A DNA stretch of 64,000 nt, from contig DDUL01000030.1 of NCBI GenBank assembly GCA_002344785.1, forward strand, positions 33,576 through 97,575, in the 5' to 3' direction. Below are positions 8,082 to 15,721 of the stretch, piece by piece; position 1 is the first letter of the stretch; each line of letters begins with the position of its first letter. Position numbers and translations under genes: made by a program. The DNA comes from Bdellovibrionaceae bacterium UBA2339. Lineage in GTDB: Bacteria > Bdellovibrionota > Bdellovibrionia > Bdellovibrionales > JAMPXM01. The notes beneath the pieces are model-generated. The model worked only from the letters and a program-made list of their open reading frames with translations, made no database searches and was not told the origin of the DNA.

Positions 8082-9095
8082 GTGGCGAAGCTTCGCGTTG
8101 GCATCAATGGTTTTGGTCGCATCGGTCGAGTGTTTTTCCGAGCTGGCTTCGAGCAGCTGGAGATCGTCGGCATCAACAACATGGGCGACGCTAAGCAGGC
8201 TGCGCACTTGCTCAAGTACGATTCGACCCACGGAGTTTTCCAGGCTGAAGTCAGCATCGACCAAGATGGCCAAGCGATTCGCGTCAACGGCAAAGCCATT
8301 CCGCTTTCCGCCTCCAAAGATCCGGCGCAAATTCCTTGGAAAGCTTGGGGTGCTGACATCGTTGTGGATTGCACAGGTGCCTTCAACGATAAGCGCGAAG
8401 AGCTTCTCAAGCATATCGCCGGCGGCGCTAAGAAAGTCATCGCCTCAGCTCCCGCGAAAGCGGCGGATCTCACGGTGGTCTACGGCATCAACCATGAGGC
8501 TTATGATCCCAGCAAACATCAGATTCTCTCGAACGCCTCTTGCACCACCAACTGCTTGGCCCCTGTGGCGAAGGTTCTCAACGACACCTTCGGCATCGAG
8601 CGCGGTTTGATGACGACGGTGCATGCCTTCACCAACGATCAACAAGTTCTGGATGCGCCCCACAAAGATCTGCGACGTGCGCGCACAGCCAGTGCCTCGA
8701 TCATCCCGACCACCACGGGTGCGGCCAAAGCCGTTACGGAAGTCCTTCCGGAACTCAAAGGCCGCTTGGATGGAACTTCGGTGCGCGTGCCGACGCAAAA
8801 CGTGTCGCTCGTGGATTTGACCTTCACCGCGCAGAAAGATCTCACCGCTCAAGCCATCAACGACGCACTCGTGGCCGCCTCGCAGGGCGCTTTGAAAGGC
8901 GTGCTCGCGTGTGAGTCAGCACCACTCGTTTCAGTCGACTTCAATGGCAATCGCTATTCGTCGATCGTGGATTTGCCTTCGACCATGGTCAGCGGCACGC
9001 GCATGGCGAAGGTCTTTTCTTGGTACGACAACGAGACAGGATTTTCGGCGCGCATGGTGGATTTGGCGCTGCATATGGCGAAGAAAGGTCTTTGA
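8082..9095 (+). CDS. gapA: Glyceraldehyde-3-phosphate dehydrogenase
   Basis: Glycolytic NAD(P)-dependent GAPDH converting glyceraldehyde-3-phosphate to 1,3-bisphosphoglycerate. N-terminal Rossmann motif VGINGFGRIGR, catalytic Cys154 in SNASCTTNCLAP, and the C-terminal SWYDNETGFSARMVDL are all present. Start is GTG at 8082 with a strong GAGGAGG (8068-8074) 7 bases upstream, giving 337 residues; the same frame is open further upstream but unconserved. The 246 bases before it hold a weak promoter candidate (TTGCTC 7971-7976, 17 bases, TAAACT 7994-7999). First gene of an operon with pgk, three lipoprotein genes and tpiA. Confidence 0.96.
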   Translation: MAKLRVGINGFGRIGRVFFRAGFEQLEIVGINNMGDAKQAAHLLKYDSTHGVFQAEVSIDQDGQAIRVNGKAIPLSASKDPAQIPWKAWGADIVVDCTGAFNDKREELLKHIAGGAKKVIASAPAKAADLTVVYGINHEAYDPSKHQILSNASCTTNCLAPVAKVLNDTFGIERGLMTTVHAFTNDQQVLDAPHKDLRRARTASASIIPTTTGAAKAVTEVLPELKGRLDGTSVRVPTQNVSLVDLTFTAQKDLTAQAINDALVAASQGALKGVLACESAPLVSVDFNGNRYSSIVDLPSTMVSGTRMAKVFSWYDNETGFSARMVDLALHMAKKGL

Positions 9096-9098
9096 GTC

Positions 9099-10367
9099 AT
9101 GAGCGCTGGCTTCGGCAAAATCGCGACGGGTTTACAGGGCATCAAGAGCATTGAAGACTTTGATCTGAAGGATCAACGCGTCTTCATCCGCTGTGACTTC
9201 AATGTGCCGACCGAAGGTCCGGTCGGTCAGGTGAAGATCACGGACGACACGCGCATTCGCGCGGCCTTGCCGACGATTCGCTACGCGATGGACAAGGGTG
9301 CGAAGCTGATTCTCGCTTCGCACTTTGGTCGTCCGGAAAAGAAGGAAGACCGAGCGCTTTATTCTCTCGAGCCTGTGGCGGACCGATTGGGTGAATTGCT
9401 CGAGGCCGAAGTCATCCTCATTGAGGAGCCGACGTCAGACGCGCCCAAAGCGCTGCTGCCGGGTCTGCGACCCAAGCAAGTTCTGCTCTTGGAGAATCTG
9501 CGCTTTGAAGAAGGCGAAACCAAAAACTCCGTGGAGTTCGCCAACATCATGGCGAGCTACACGGATGTATACATCAACGACGCTTTTGGTGCTTCACACC
9601 GCGCGCATGCGAGCATCGACGCCTTGGCTCGCGCGGTGGCTAAGCGCGGTTGCGGGTACTTGATCAAAAAGGAAATCGAAAACTTGGGTCGATTGACCTC
9701 GCAACCTGCGACGCCGTTTTTGGCCATCTTGGGCGGGGCGAAAGTCAGCGACAAAATCAAAGTCATCGAGAACTTGATGGACTCTGTCGACGGCTTCTTG
9801 ATCGGCGGCGCGATGGCTTACACCTTCCTGCACGCCAAGGGCATCTCGGTGGGCAGGTCGAAGTTTGAAAAGGACAAAGTCAGCTTCGCCAAAGAGCTCA
9901 TCGAGCGCGTCGCGGCTCGCGGCAAGAAGCTACTTTTGCCCGTGGATCACGTGGTTGCCGACGATTTCTTGGCGCCGACGCGAATCGAGACGACAAGCAC
10001 AGCGGAGATCGCTGCGGACCGCTTGGCACTCGACATCGGCCCCAAGACAGCCGAGCTCTACCGAAAAGAAATCGCGCGCGCGAAGACTGTGTTCTGGAAC
10101 GGCCCCATGGGTGTGTTTGAGCGAAGTGAATTTGCGAAAGGCTCATTTGCTGTCGCGGAAGCACTGGCGCAATTGTCCCAAGATGGCGGACTGGCCGTGG
10201 TGGGCGGCGGCGATTCGGCTTCGGCGGCCGAAGCCAGCGGCTTTGCTCCGCAAATGTCGCATATTTCCACAGGCGGAGGCGCGTCCCTTGAGTATTTGGA
10301 AGGGGCCAAGCTCCCGGGTCTGGAAGCGCTGCGTGTGCTGCGCGAGTCCGTGACACCGAAGCTCTAA
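9099..10367 (+). CDS. pgk: Phosphoglycerate kinase
   Basis: Transfers phosphate from 1,3-bisphosphoglycerate to ADP. A 422-residue product, slightly longer than the ~390-400 residue norm because of an N-terminal extension before the family start (VFIRCDFNVP). Other signatures: LASHFGRP, LLENLRFEEGE, the YINDAFGASHRAHAS substrate site, AILGGAKVSDKI, FWNGPMGVFE and GGGDSASA nucleotide site. ATG at 9099 is only 3 bases after the gapA stop, so it is surely co-transcribed and probably coupled. Confidence 0.96.
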   Translation: MSAGFGKIATGLQGIKSIEDFDLKDQRVFIRCDFNVPTEGPVGQVKITDDTRIRAALPTIRYAMDKGAKLILASHFGRPEKKEDRALYSLEPVADRLGELLEAEVILIEEPTSDAPKALLPGLRPKQVLLLENLRFEEGETKNSVEFANIMASYTDVYINDAFGASHRAHASIDALARAVAKRGCGYLIKKEIENLGRLTSQPATPFLAILGGAKVSDKIKVIENLMDSVDGFLIGGAMAYTFLHAKGISVGRSKFEKDKVSFAKELIERVAARGKKLLLPVDHVVADDFLAPTRIETTSTAEIAADRLALDIGPKTAELYRKEIARAKTVFWNGPMGVFERSEFAKGSFAVAEALAQLSQDGGLAVVGGGDSASAAEASGFAPQMSHISTGGGASLEYLEGAKLPGLEALRVLRESVTPKL

Positions 10368-10399
10368 AGCCGAACACTTTCAGCTCGAGGAGGATCGGC

Positions 10400-10885
10400 A
10401 TGCGCCATCATCGAGCTTTGAGGTTTCTTCATGATTTCAGCTCGCGACTTCGGTTCGCGAGAATCACCGTTGTCGCGCTTTCGCTCACGCCGATGCTGTT
10501 GTCCGGCTGTGCGATCATGCACCACACACAAGTGGGCGAGATCGACTCGCAAGCCGTGCTGAAAGGTCGGCGCTTTGAAATTCTCATCAGCGAAACGGGT
10601 GTGAACTTCGACGAGGCCGCGCGTGTCGGCAAAGCTCTCACACAGCATCAGCAAACTCGCGATGACATCGGCGGCGTGGCCGGAATCATTTCGCTGTTTC
10701 AAATGGGCCCGCGAACCGGCAATCAAGTTTTTTCGCCGATGTATGCCGACAAGGCCTTTGATCTGATTCGCAAAGAATGTCCGCGCGGTGTCGTGAGCGG
10801 TCTGGTCTCGATTCGTGAGACGGCTAAGTACCCGGTGGTCAGTGGTGAAATCGTCAAAATTATCGGCTATTGCCGAGAGACATGA
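10400..10885 (+). CDS. Small lipoprotein 1 of a three-gene tandem set
   Basis: A 161-residue predicted lipoprotein. GAGGAGG (10387-10393) precedes ATG 10400. The signal region is long (charged RHHRALRFLHDFSSRLRFAR, then VVALSLTPMLLSGC), with lipobox LLSGC so that Cys37 would be lipidated. The mature part ends with a motif shared with the next two genes: an amphipathic stretch, Cys-Pro-x-Gly-x-Val-x-Gly (ECPRGVVSGLVS), a 'KYPVVSGEIVKI' strand pair and a final GYC. Function unknown. It follows pgk by 32 bases and precedes two shorter paralogue-like genes, then tpiA. Envelope role in the same transcript as glycolytic enzymes is unexplained. Confidence 0.8.
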   Translation: MRHHRALRFLHDFSSRLRFARITVVALSLTPMLLSGCAIMHHTQVGEIDSQAVLKGRRFEILISETGVNFDEAARVGKALTQHQQTRDDIGGVAGIISLFQMGPRTGNQVFSPMYADKAFDLIRKECPRGVVSGLVSIRETAKYPVVSGEIVKIIGYCRET

Positions 10886-10892
10886 GGTGCCC

Positions 10893-11225
10893 ATGAAGAT
10901 TCAAACGTCAAAACTACTGTTCAGCTTGGGATTCATGCTCTTGATGGGCAGTCAGGCCGGATGCGTGCATTTGCAGTCGCTCTCGCAGTCGACGATCCCG
11001 TCTGAGCGCACGCAGATGGTGCGGGCCGAGGCCTATCGCTTCTACTTTTTGATGTTCAACTTCAATAACGACTATGTGAACGACATGGCGGAGCAGCTCG
11101 CCAACCAATGTCCGAAGGGTCACGTCAAAGGCGTGCTCACTAAGCATGAAGGCATCACTTACTTTCCGATCATCGCGCATGCGACGCGCGTGGAGGCACG
11201 CGGCTACTGCGTGGCGGGGCAATGA
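10893..11225 (+). CDS. Small lipoprotein 2 of a three-gene tandem set
   Basis: A 110-residue predicted lipoprotein starting at ATG 10893, 7 bases after gene 1, with GAGGTG upstream. Signal peptide LLFSLGFMLLMGSQAGC, lipobox SQAGC. The mature part shows the shared motif: LANQCPKGHVKGVLT, then YFPIIAHATRVEARGYC near the end. Two cysteines at the same relative positions as in genes 1 and 3 suggest a conserved disulfide in the periplasm. Its stop overlaps the start of gene 3 by 4 bases (ATGA). No known family recognised. Confidence 0.8.
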   Translation: MKIQTSKLLFSLGFMLLMGSQAGCVHLQSLSQSTIPSERTQMVRAEAYRFYFLMFNFNNDYVNDMAEQLANQCPKGHVKGVLTKHEGITYFPIIAHATRVEARGYCVAGQ

Positions 11226-11566
11226 AGTTTGGGAATTCTATTTTAGGCCGCGGGCCGAAGGCGCTGGCGCTGGGTGCGACGTTGATGTGGCTCGGGGGCT
11301 GCACGCACGCTCTGCACATGGTGCATGAGGGCGATCTGTCACCGAGCGCGAAACTCGGCGAAGCTCGTCGAGTCATGGCTGAAGGCGAGCAGCGTGTGGT
11401 GATGGGTTTTGTCGGTCAAACCGACTACGTCGATCAGGCGCGGGCCAAACTTGAAGCTCAGTGCCGAGGTGGACAGATCACCGGCATTCAGTCGCGCTAC
11501 TCGACCTCGCACGGATTTTTGTCTTGGACCAATCGAGTTCGCTTTCAAGCTTATTGCGTGGAGTGA
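11222..11566 (+). CDS. Small lipoprotein 3 of a three-gene tandem set
   Basis: A 114-residue predicted lipoprotein; ATG at 11222 overlaps the stop of gene 2. Signal region LALGATLMWLGGC with lipobox WLGGC. The mature C-terminus repeats the set's pattern in a more diverged form: LEAQCRGGQITGIQS, then FLSWTNRVRFQAYC just before the end. It ends one base before the tpiA start, so translation of tpiA is likely coupled to it. Function unknown; a duplication-and-divergence origin of the three genes is inferred from the aligned cysteines, glycines and terminal Tyr-Cys. Confidence 0.78.
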   Translation: MKFGNSILGRGPKALALGATLMWLGGCTHALHMVHEGDLSPSAKLGEARRVMAEGEQRVVMGFVGQTDYVDQARAKLEAQCRGGQITGIQSRYSTSHGFLSWTNRVRFQAYCVE

Positions 11567-11567
11567 T

Positions 11568-12353
11568 ATGCGCGACTTTCTCTTGGCAGCCAATTGGAAG
11601 ATGCACAAAAACCCCAGCGAAACGCGGGCTTTCTTCGCGGCATGGAAGGGCGTCACGGCGAGCTTGCCGCAAAGGTCGGCTCGTGGCGGGCGCTTTCGCG
11701 TGCTGGGCTTTGTGCCCGCGCTGAATTTCTCCGCGGCCGTCGATGCGGCTCAAGGTACGGGTGTGGAGCTCGGACTTCAGAATGCGCATCACGAGGCCAA
11801 AGGCGCCTTCACGGGTGAAAACTCCGCTGTGGTCGCGCGCGAGATGGGCGCCGAATGGCTCTTGGTCGGTCACAGTGAACGTCGAAGTTTGTTTCACGAA
11901 AGTGATGCGTGGACGGCGCTCAAAGTGGATGCGGGCTTGAAGGCGGGCTTGAAGGTCATGCTGTGTGTTGGAGAAACCTTGCCTGAGCGCGAAGCCGGGC
12001 AGACGGATCAAGTGAATTTACGGCAATTGGCCGCGGGCCTTGAGCGCGTGGATCGCGCCATCCTCGAGACCTCGCGCCTGGTGATTGCCTACGAGCCTGT
12101 GTGGGCGATCGGCACCGGCAAAGTCGCGACTCCCGAGCAAGCGAATCAAGCGCATGTCGCGATTCGCGCGTGGCTTGCAAAGCAGTACGGCGCCGAACTT
12201 GCGGGCCGCACACCGATCCTCTATGGCGGCAGCGTGAAGCCCGATAATGCCAATCAACTTCGCGAGCAGCCCGAGATTGACGGTTTCTTGGTCGGCGGCG
12301 CTTCGCTTGAAGTTGCGAGCTTTAGCGCACTGGCCGGTGCTGATCTGAAATAG
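11568..12353 (+). CDS. tpiA: Triosephosphate isomerase
   Basis: Interconverts dihydroxyacetone phosphate and glyceraldehyde-3-phosphate. Start at ATG 11568 gives 261 residues, beginning RDFLLAANWKMHKN with the substrate-binding Asn and Lys. Catalytic His is in VGHSERR, catalytic Glu in AYEPVWAIGTGK, and the phosphate-binding loop is ILYGGSVKPDNAN. The frame is open upstream but that part is noise overlapping the lipoprotein gene. Last gene of the gapA-pgk-lipoproteins-tpiA operon; no convincing terminator is seen after it. Confidence 0.96.
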   Translation: MRDFLLAANWKMHKNPSETRAFFAAWKGVTASLPQRSARGGRFRVLGFVPALNFSAAVDAAQGTGVELGLQNAHHEAKGAFTGENSAVVAREMGAEWLLVGHSERRSLFHESDAWTALKVDAGLKAGLKVMLCVGETLPEREAGQTDQVNLRQLAAGLERVDRAILETSRLVIAYEPVWAIGTGKVATPEQANQAHVAIRAWLAKQYGAELAGRTPILYGGSVKPDNANQLREQPEIDGFLVGGASLEVASFSALAGADLK

Positions 12354-12470
12354 TTGAGTCGCTCCAGGTCTTGGTCGAGACGCCATAAGGACTGAGCGTC
12401 GCGAACTTGTGGCCGCCACTTTGGACCAAGATTCAGATTTGATCTCGAATTGCTTTGATTTGAAGGGCAG

Positions 12471-12504
12471 CACAGATATGTGTTTAAATCAGCACATATC
12501 TGTG
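12471..12504. promoter_or_regulatory. Perfect inverted repeat upstream of hicAB, probable autoregulatory operator
   Basis: CACAGATATGTG (12471-12482), a 10-base A/T-rich spacer, then its exact reverse complement CACATATCTGTG (12493-12504). It ends 13 bases before the hicA start codon. HicB antitoxins with a DNA-binding domain bind such repeats at their own promoter; the hicB here has a C-terminal helix-turn-helix, so autorepression is the natural reading. The repeat would overlap the promoter. Confidence 0.75.
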
Positions 12505-12517
12505 CGAAACTAATTCT

Positions 12518-12703
12518 GTGAAGAAACGGGACCTTGAATCAGAGTTGAAAAAGCTGGGCTGGTGGCTGGTCCCCGGTGGCGGCAAGCATGACAAGTGGAC
12601 GAATGGCGTATTCAGTCTTGCGGTTCCACGCCACAAGGAGATCAACGAATTTACCGCTCGAGGTATTCTCAAAGAAGCCAAGCGGTTAAAGGGGGCGAAA
12701 TGA
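12518..12703 (+). CDS. hicA: HicA-type toxin (mRNA interferase)
   Basis: A 61-residue product starting at GTG 12518. It has the HicA/YcfA pattern: LESELKKLGWWLVPGGGKHDKWTNG with the conserved Gly-x-His (catalytic His in GGKHDKW), then a VPRHKEINEFTARGILKEA segment matching the 'PRHkEi...t...Il' end of the family. HicA proteins have a double-stranded-RNA-binding fold and cleave mRNA. Preceded by a perfect inverted repeat and overlapping hicB by ATGA, the standard toxin-first order for this family. Confidence 0.9.
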   Translation: MKKRDLESELKKLGWWLVPGGGKHDKWTNGVFSLAVPRHKEINEFTARGILKEAKRLKGAK

Positions 12704-13119
12704 GAATCTTGGGACGTGTTTTCAAAAACGCCGATACGGGCGGGTTTTACGCTGTCGAGGTTCCTGCGCTCGGTGTTCACACCCAGGGCAGAACTTTGAA
12801 GGAAGCCTTCGCGATGGCGAAGGACGCCGTCGAAATCGCAGTGGATCGGCAGGGGTTCAAGGTCAAAATCTTTCCGCTGGGAGACGGGGAGTTCGCGATT
12901 GAGGCCAATAATCCGGGAATGCTGATCGCCACTTCAATTCGCCGAACGCGTTCGCTGCGTGGACTCAGCGCGAAGCAGGTCGCCTTACGTCTCGGAGAAA
13001 AGTCAGAGACCGGAATTCTTCGTTATGAGCGCGGCGAGAGTGTTCCATCACTCGCGAAATTCGAGGAGATTATGATTGCGATTGATCCATCGAAACGCCC
13101 GATGCTCCGTTTCGGTTGA
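12700..13119 (+). CDS. hicB: HicB-type antitoxin with C-terminal helix-turn-helix
   Basis: A 139-residue antitoxin starting at ATG 12700, overlapping the hicA stop. Residues ~1-65 form the partial RNase H-like HicB domain (GGFYAVEVPALGVHTQGRTLKEAFAMAKDAVE; the usual 'vpDlpGc.tqGdTleEA' pattern). Residues ~80-139 form an XRE-like HTH (LRGLSAKQVALRLG, GILRYERGESVPSLAKFEEI). The DNA-binding end fits repression through the inverted repeat at 12471-12504. A mobile stress-response module inserted after the glycolytic operon; no insertion sequence borders are visible. Confidence 0.88.
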   Translation: MRILGRVFKNADTGGFYAVEVPALGVHTQGRTLKEAFAMAKDAVEIAVDRQGFKVKIFPLGDGEFAIEANNPGMLIATSIRRTRSLRGLSAKQVALRLGEKSETGILRYERGESVPSLAKFEEIMIAIDPSKRPMLRFG

Positions 13120-13236
13120 GTTTGCCGGGTCAGTCGGACATCACTTCAAGTCCCGAAATTTAGAGTCCTTCGTGCGTTAAGCGCTCTTGGGATCCGAGTT
13201 AATGAGGATCCTGGACGCCCAGCTTCTGGGACAATT

Positions 13237-13470
13237 CTACCGGACGAAATGTCTTCGTAGAACTGACCGGGGACGATCAATTTCTAATTCTTCCGCGGCC
13301 GTTTCGAACTGGGTGGTGAAGATCGTATGCCCGAAATGCAGTTGAGCCAATTGCAGTTGAGCCAATTCGAGTTGAGATCGGGCACTCAACAACGTGCGAA
13401 GTCGCGCGTGCAGAGTGCGATACTCACTTGAGTTTGTGCCAGATGCTTCAGGCCTGAAGCCCGTCATCAC
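13237..13470 (-). CDS. Possible small gene of unknown function, coupled to the upstream gene
   Basis: A 77-residue frame whose GTG start at 13470 overlaps the stop of the 13467-13940 gene by 4 bases (GTGA); an ATG follows at 13467. The product is polar with a short repeated QLELAQLQLAQL stretch caused by a DNA tandem repeat (13338-13376). No family recognised and no independent ribosome site, so it may simply be an open frame in the ~350-base stretch between hicB and the next gene. The remainder of that stretch (13120-13236) shows nothing else recognisable. Confidence 0.3.
   Translation of the reverse strand: MMTGFRPEASGTNSSEYRTLHARLRTLLSARSQLELAQLQLAQLHFGHTIFTTQFETAAEELEIDRPRSVLRRHFVR
13338..13376. 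repeat. Tandem direct repeat, 15-bp unit
   Basis: Two exact copies of GCAGTTGAGCCAATT (13338-13352 and 13353-13367) followed by a partial third (CGAGTTGAG, 13368-13376). It lies inside the doubtful 13237-13470 frame; if that frame is translated it encodes repeats of Leu-Ala-Gln-Leu-Gln. Confidence 0.85.
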
Positions 13471-13940
13471 TCAAACAATGTGTTGAAAGAGTCGACGAGG
13501 CGAGCGTGTGTGGCTTCGCTTTGTCCCATGGCACTGGCCAGGCGATCGATCACTTGGCCGGTGCTCAAGCGCGGATCGCGGCGCTTGTTGAGCAGGGCTC
13601 CACTTTCTTGCACGACTTGGCATTGCAAGAACAACACAGCCGCATGTGCGGTCTGGAGCTCGCCGTAGGCGCCCGAGTTGAGCGGCACGCCTTCCATCAC
13701 CGCCTGAGTTTGGCGGTAGCAAAAATCAATGCGATCCGCGGTCGCACGACGTTGGGCGATGGCCGTGGCCTCGGCCATCATCGCTTGGCGCGTGGGCGAG
13801 GCCGGCGCGACGGTAGCGCCGCCGTTGCGAGTGGCGTCAGCGTCCAGAGGACAAAGAGTCAAAAGCAGAGCGATGGCGCACATGCGAGTTCGAAGATGGG
13901 CCTGCAAAATTGTCGGGATTGGGGCTGAAATGATCTTCAT
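13467..13940 (-). CDS. Small exported protein, function unknown
   Basis: A 157-residue product read leftward from ATG 13940. Residues ~15-36 (HLRTRMCAIALLLTLCPLDADA) form a signal peptide. The mature part is mostly helical with two cysteines (FCYRQTQAVMEG and LFLQCQVVQES) and no recognised domain. One copy of the palindrome AGTGTCGA-N5-TCGACACT (14108-14128) sits about 170 bases upstream of its start, in the gap after the DUF3943-type gene, and could control it. Confidence 0.6.
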   Translation of the reverse strand: MKIISAPIPTILQAHLRTRMCAIALLLTLCPLDADATRNGGATVAPASPTRQAMMAEATAIAQRRATADRIDFCYRQTQAVMEGVPLNSGAYGELQTAHAAVLFLQCQVVQESGALLNKRRDPRLSTGQVIDRLASAMGQSEATHARLVDSFNTLFE

Positions 13941-14107
13941 GGCCTCTCCTTACTGCCTGGATGCGTTCGCGAAGGGTGTGCGAGATCTGGGCCATCGGTC
14001 TAAGTGACGCCAGAGCATGATCTTGAGGATCGGGCTCGCGATTTCGCTTGTGATTTCGGCTCGAGGAGAAGGTCGGCGGCCGTGCCTCGCCCTGTCCGGC
14101 TTACAGG

Positions 14108-14128
14108 AGTGTCGATCCGCTCGACACT
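14108..14128. promoter_or_regulatory. Palindromic site, copy 1 of AGTGTCGA-N5-TCGACACT
   Basis: Exact inverted repeat with arms AGTGTCGA (14108-14115) and TCGACACT (14121-14128), spacer TCCGC. It lies 8 bases beyond the stop codon of the leftward DUF3943-type gene and ~170 bases upstream of the leftward gene at 13940. The same arms and the same 5-base spacing recur at 15570 and 58450, always between genes, which points to a regulator-binding site rather than a chance hairpin. Confidence 0.6.
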
Positions 14129-14136
14129 TCCTGGCT

Positions 14137-15300
14137 TCACCAAAACTCGAAGCGAAGTTGTAGGCCAATCATGTTCCCTGCGGGTGCGCCGAAGGGATCC
14201 GCCAGATTCACCGGCGCATTTCGACGCCCACTTCGCATGATCAGATCCGCGCGCGCGCTTTGAATGAAGCGCGAGCCCAAGCCGCGATTGATCCAGTTGG
14301 AGAGTGAGCCCATCGGATTCAAGGCGACCATCGCGATTTTTCCGAGGCGCTTTGAGCCCATCAGCTCACCGTTGTTGGCGCGAATGCGTTGCTCCCACTG
14401 AAAGAACATTTCGCCAAGGATGGAGCCGACCACGGGCGTGATGATCAAGTCTTGATAGGAGGGGATTTCGGCGAAGGCTTCAAAGCCATACTCCCAGAAG
14501 AAGGTCGACATCAGCACCGAGTATCCGAAGCTTTGCATCGGCGTGAGATTGTTGTGACGAGCCAATGTGTAATAGGCCGCGCCCGACAAAGGGTGGCCGA
14601 CAAAGTTGATGTACCAATCGTCTTTGTCCCACACCGGACCTTTGCGAAGATTCTGTCGATACTCGTCGAAGATGCCGCCGGGATTTTGGCGAATTTGATC
14701 CTTCTTCCAATTGGTGACGCTCTCAGGAAGCATCCACAGAAGTCCCATCATGCCCGCCATCGCGAAGGTGAGATTGCGCGTATCGGTCACTAAGTTTTTG
14801 TCGGTGGACTTCAGCCAATTCAGATCGATTTCGCGTGTGAAAGTGTCGGGATCCATGGGGTCGAAGACCAGCACACTCACCACCGGTCGAGCGGGATCGT
14901 GATCGCACATATTCGCTAAAGTGACATCGGCCTCGGCCCTTCGTGCCGACTGCATTCTAAAAATCGATTCGCGAATGCGTCCACAGGCCACGCCGTCACG
15001 TGTATCGACGGCGATCCAATGACCGCGCATCACGGCCCGCATCTGCGGAGCGTCCGCGCGATAGGGACCGGGTCGCTGAAGGCCGCGGTCGCGCAACTCC
15101 TGCTCCAAAACAATTTCGCGCAGCATCTCTCGCGTGACGCGAATGCCGCCATAGGAAAGTCCGGGGTCATCACTGCGCAGAGTTTGCGCGCGGGTACTGA
15201 GCGCGCCGCTGATCACGGCAAGCATTGCGATGCAGCCCAGAGCGCGTCGAATTGAAATTCGATGCGAGCCAAAGAACAAATACCAACGCTTCCAGGGCAC
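14137..15300 (-). CDS. DUF3943-type membrane/outer-membrane protein
   Basis: A 387-residue product. Start is GTG at 15300 with AGGAG ~6 bases upstream; the frame continues upstream but is unconserved. N-terminus PWKRWYLFFGSH...RRALGCIAMLAVISGALSTRA is an export signal. The centre matches the DUF3943 pattern: WYINFVGHPLSGAAYYTLARHN, SFGYSVLMSTFFWEYGFEAFAEIPSYQDL, ITPVVGSILGE, with conserved His, Glu and Asp residues. The C-terminus ends in aromatic-rich LQLRFEFW, like an outer-membrane strand. Function of DUF3943 proteins is not established. Copies of one palindrome lie on both sides (14108 and 15570). Confidence 0.75.
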   Translation of the reverse strand: MPWKRWYLFFGSHRISIRRALGCIAMLAVISGALSTRAQTLRSDDPGLSYGGIRVTREMLREIVLEQELRDRGLQRPGPYRADAPQMRAVMRGHWIAVDTRDGVACGRIRESIFRMQSARRAEADVTLANMCDHDPARPVVSVLVFDPMDPDTFTREIDLNWLKSTDKNLVTDTRNLTFAMAGMMGLLWMLPESVTNWKKDQIRQNPGGIFDEYRQNLRKGPVWDKDDWYINFVGHPLSGAAYYTLARHNNLTPMQSFGYSVLMSTFFWEYGFEAFAEIPSYQDLIITPVVGSILGEMFFQWEQRIRANNGELMGSKRLGKIAMVALNPMGSLSNWINRGLGSRFIQSARADLIMRSGRRNAPVNLADPFGAPAGNMIGLQLRFEFW

Positions 15301-15569
15301 GACCTTCTCCTGGTGAAAGTTGAGAGAGCTTGGCCAGGCGCAAATCGCGGGCGGGGGGAGCGCGACAGACGCCGTCGGGGGCTTTGCGGAGGCTCGGGGG
15401 TGCGATTTCGAGGCCAAGCCGCAAATTCGCGGACGGGCAATGTGGGCGAATGAAGGCGATCTTGGCGTCGCCACGGCCTCCAAAATCGGCCCCGCGATCT
15501 CAAAATGAGACGCAATTTTGTCGCTGCATGCAGAGCATCAAGTGCCGAGGCGTGAAGTTCAAATTGCAA

Positions 15570-15590
15570 AGTGTCGAATGTGTCGACACT
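15570..15590. promoter_or_regulatory. Palindromic site, copy 2 of AGTGTCGA-N5-TCGACACT
   Basis: Exact inverted repeat, arms at 15570-15577 and 15583-15590, spacer ATGTG. It lies between the divergently read DUF3943-type gene (start 15300) and the zinc-ribbon/protease pair (start 15722), so one bound regulator could act on both directions. Flanking bases AA before and C after the arms are shared with the copy at 58450. Confidence 0.65.
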
Positions 15591-15721
15591 CAACTCGCCG
15601 CCGTGGCCTCGAAAATTGGCGCGACTCATGCGAGCCTAAAGTTGGGTTTGAGAGGGAGGTCTTTGAGGGATCGCGATTCGCAGCTTGCCGATGCCGTGGC
15701 ATCGAGAGCGGGAGGCGAAGC

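Noticed and set aside
15518..15721. Upstream extension of the zinc-ribbon gene including extra Cys pairs
   Set aside because: It contains the palindrome at 15570 and looks unlike protein; a good ribosome site supports the GTG at 15722.
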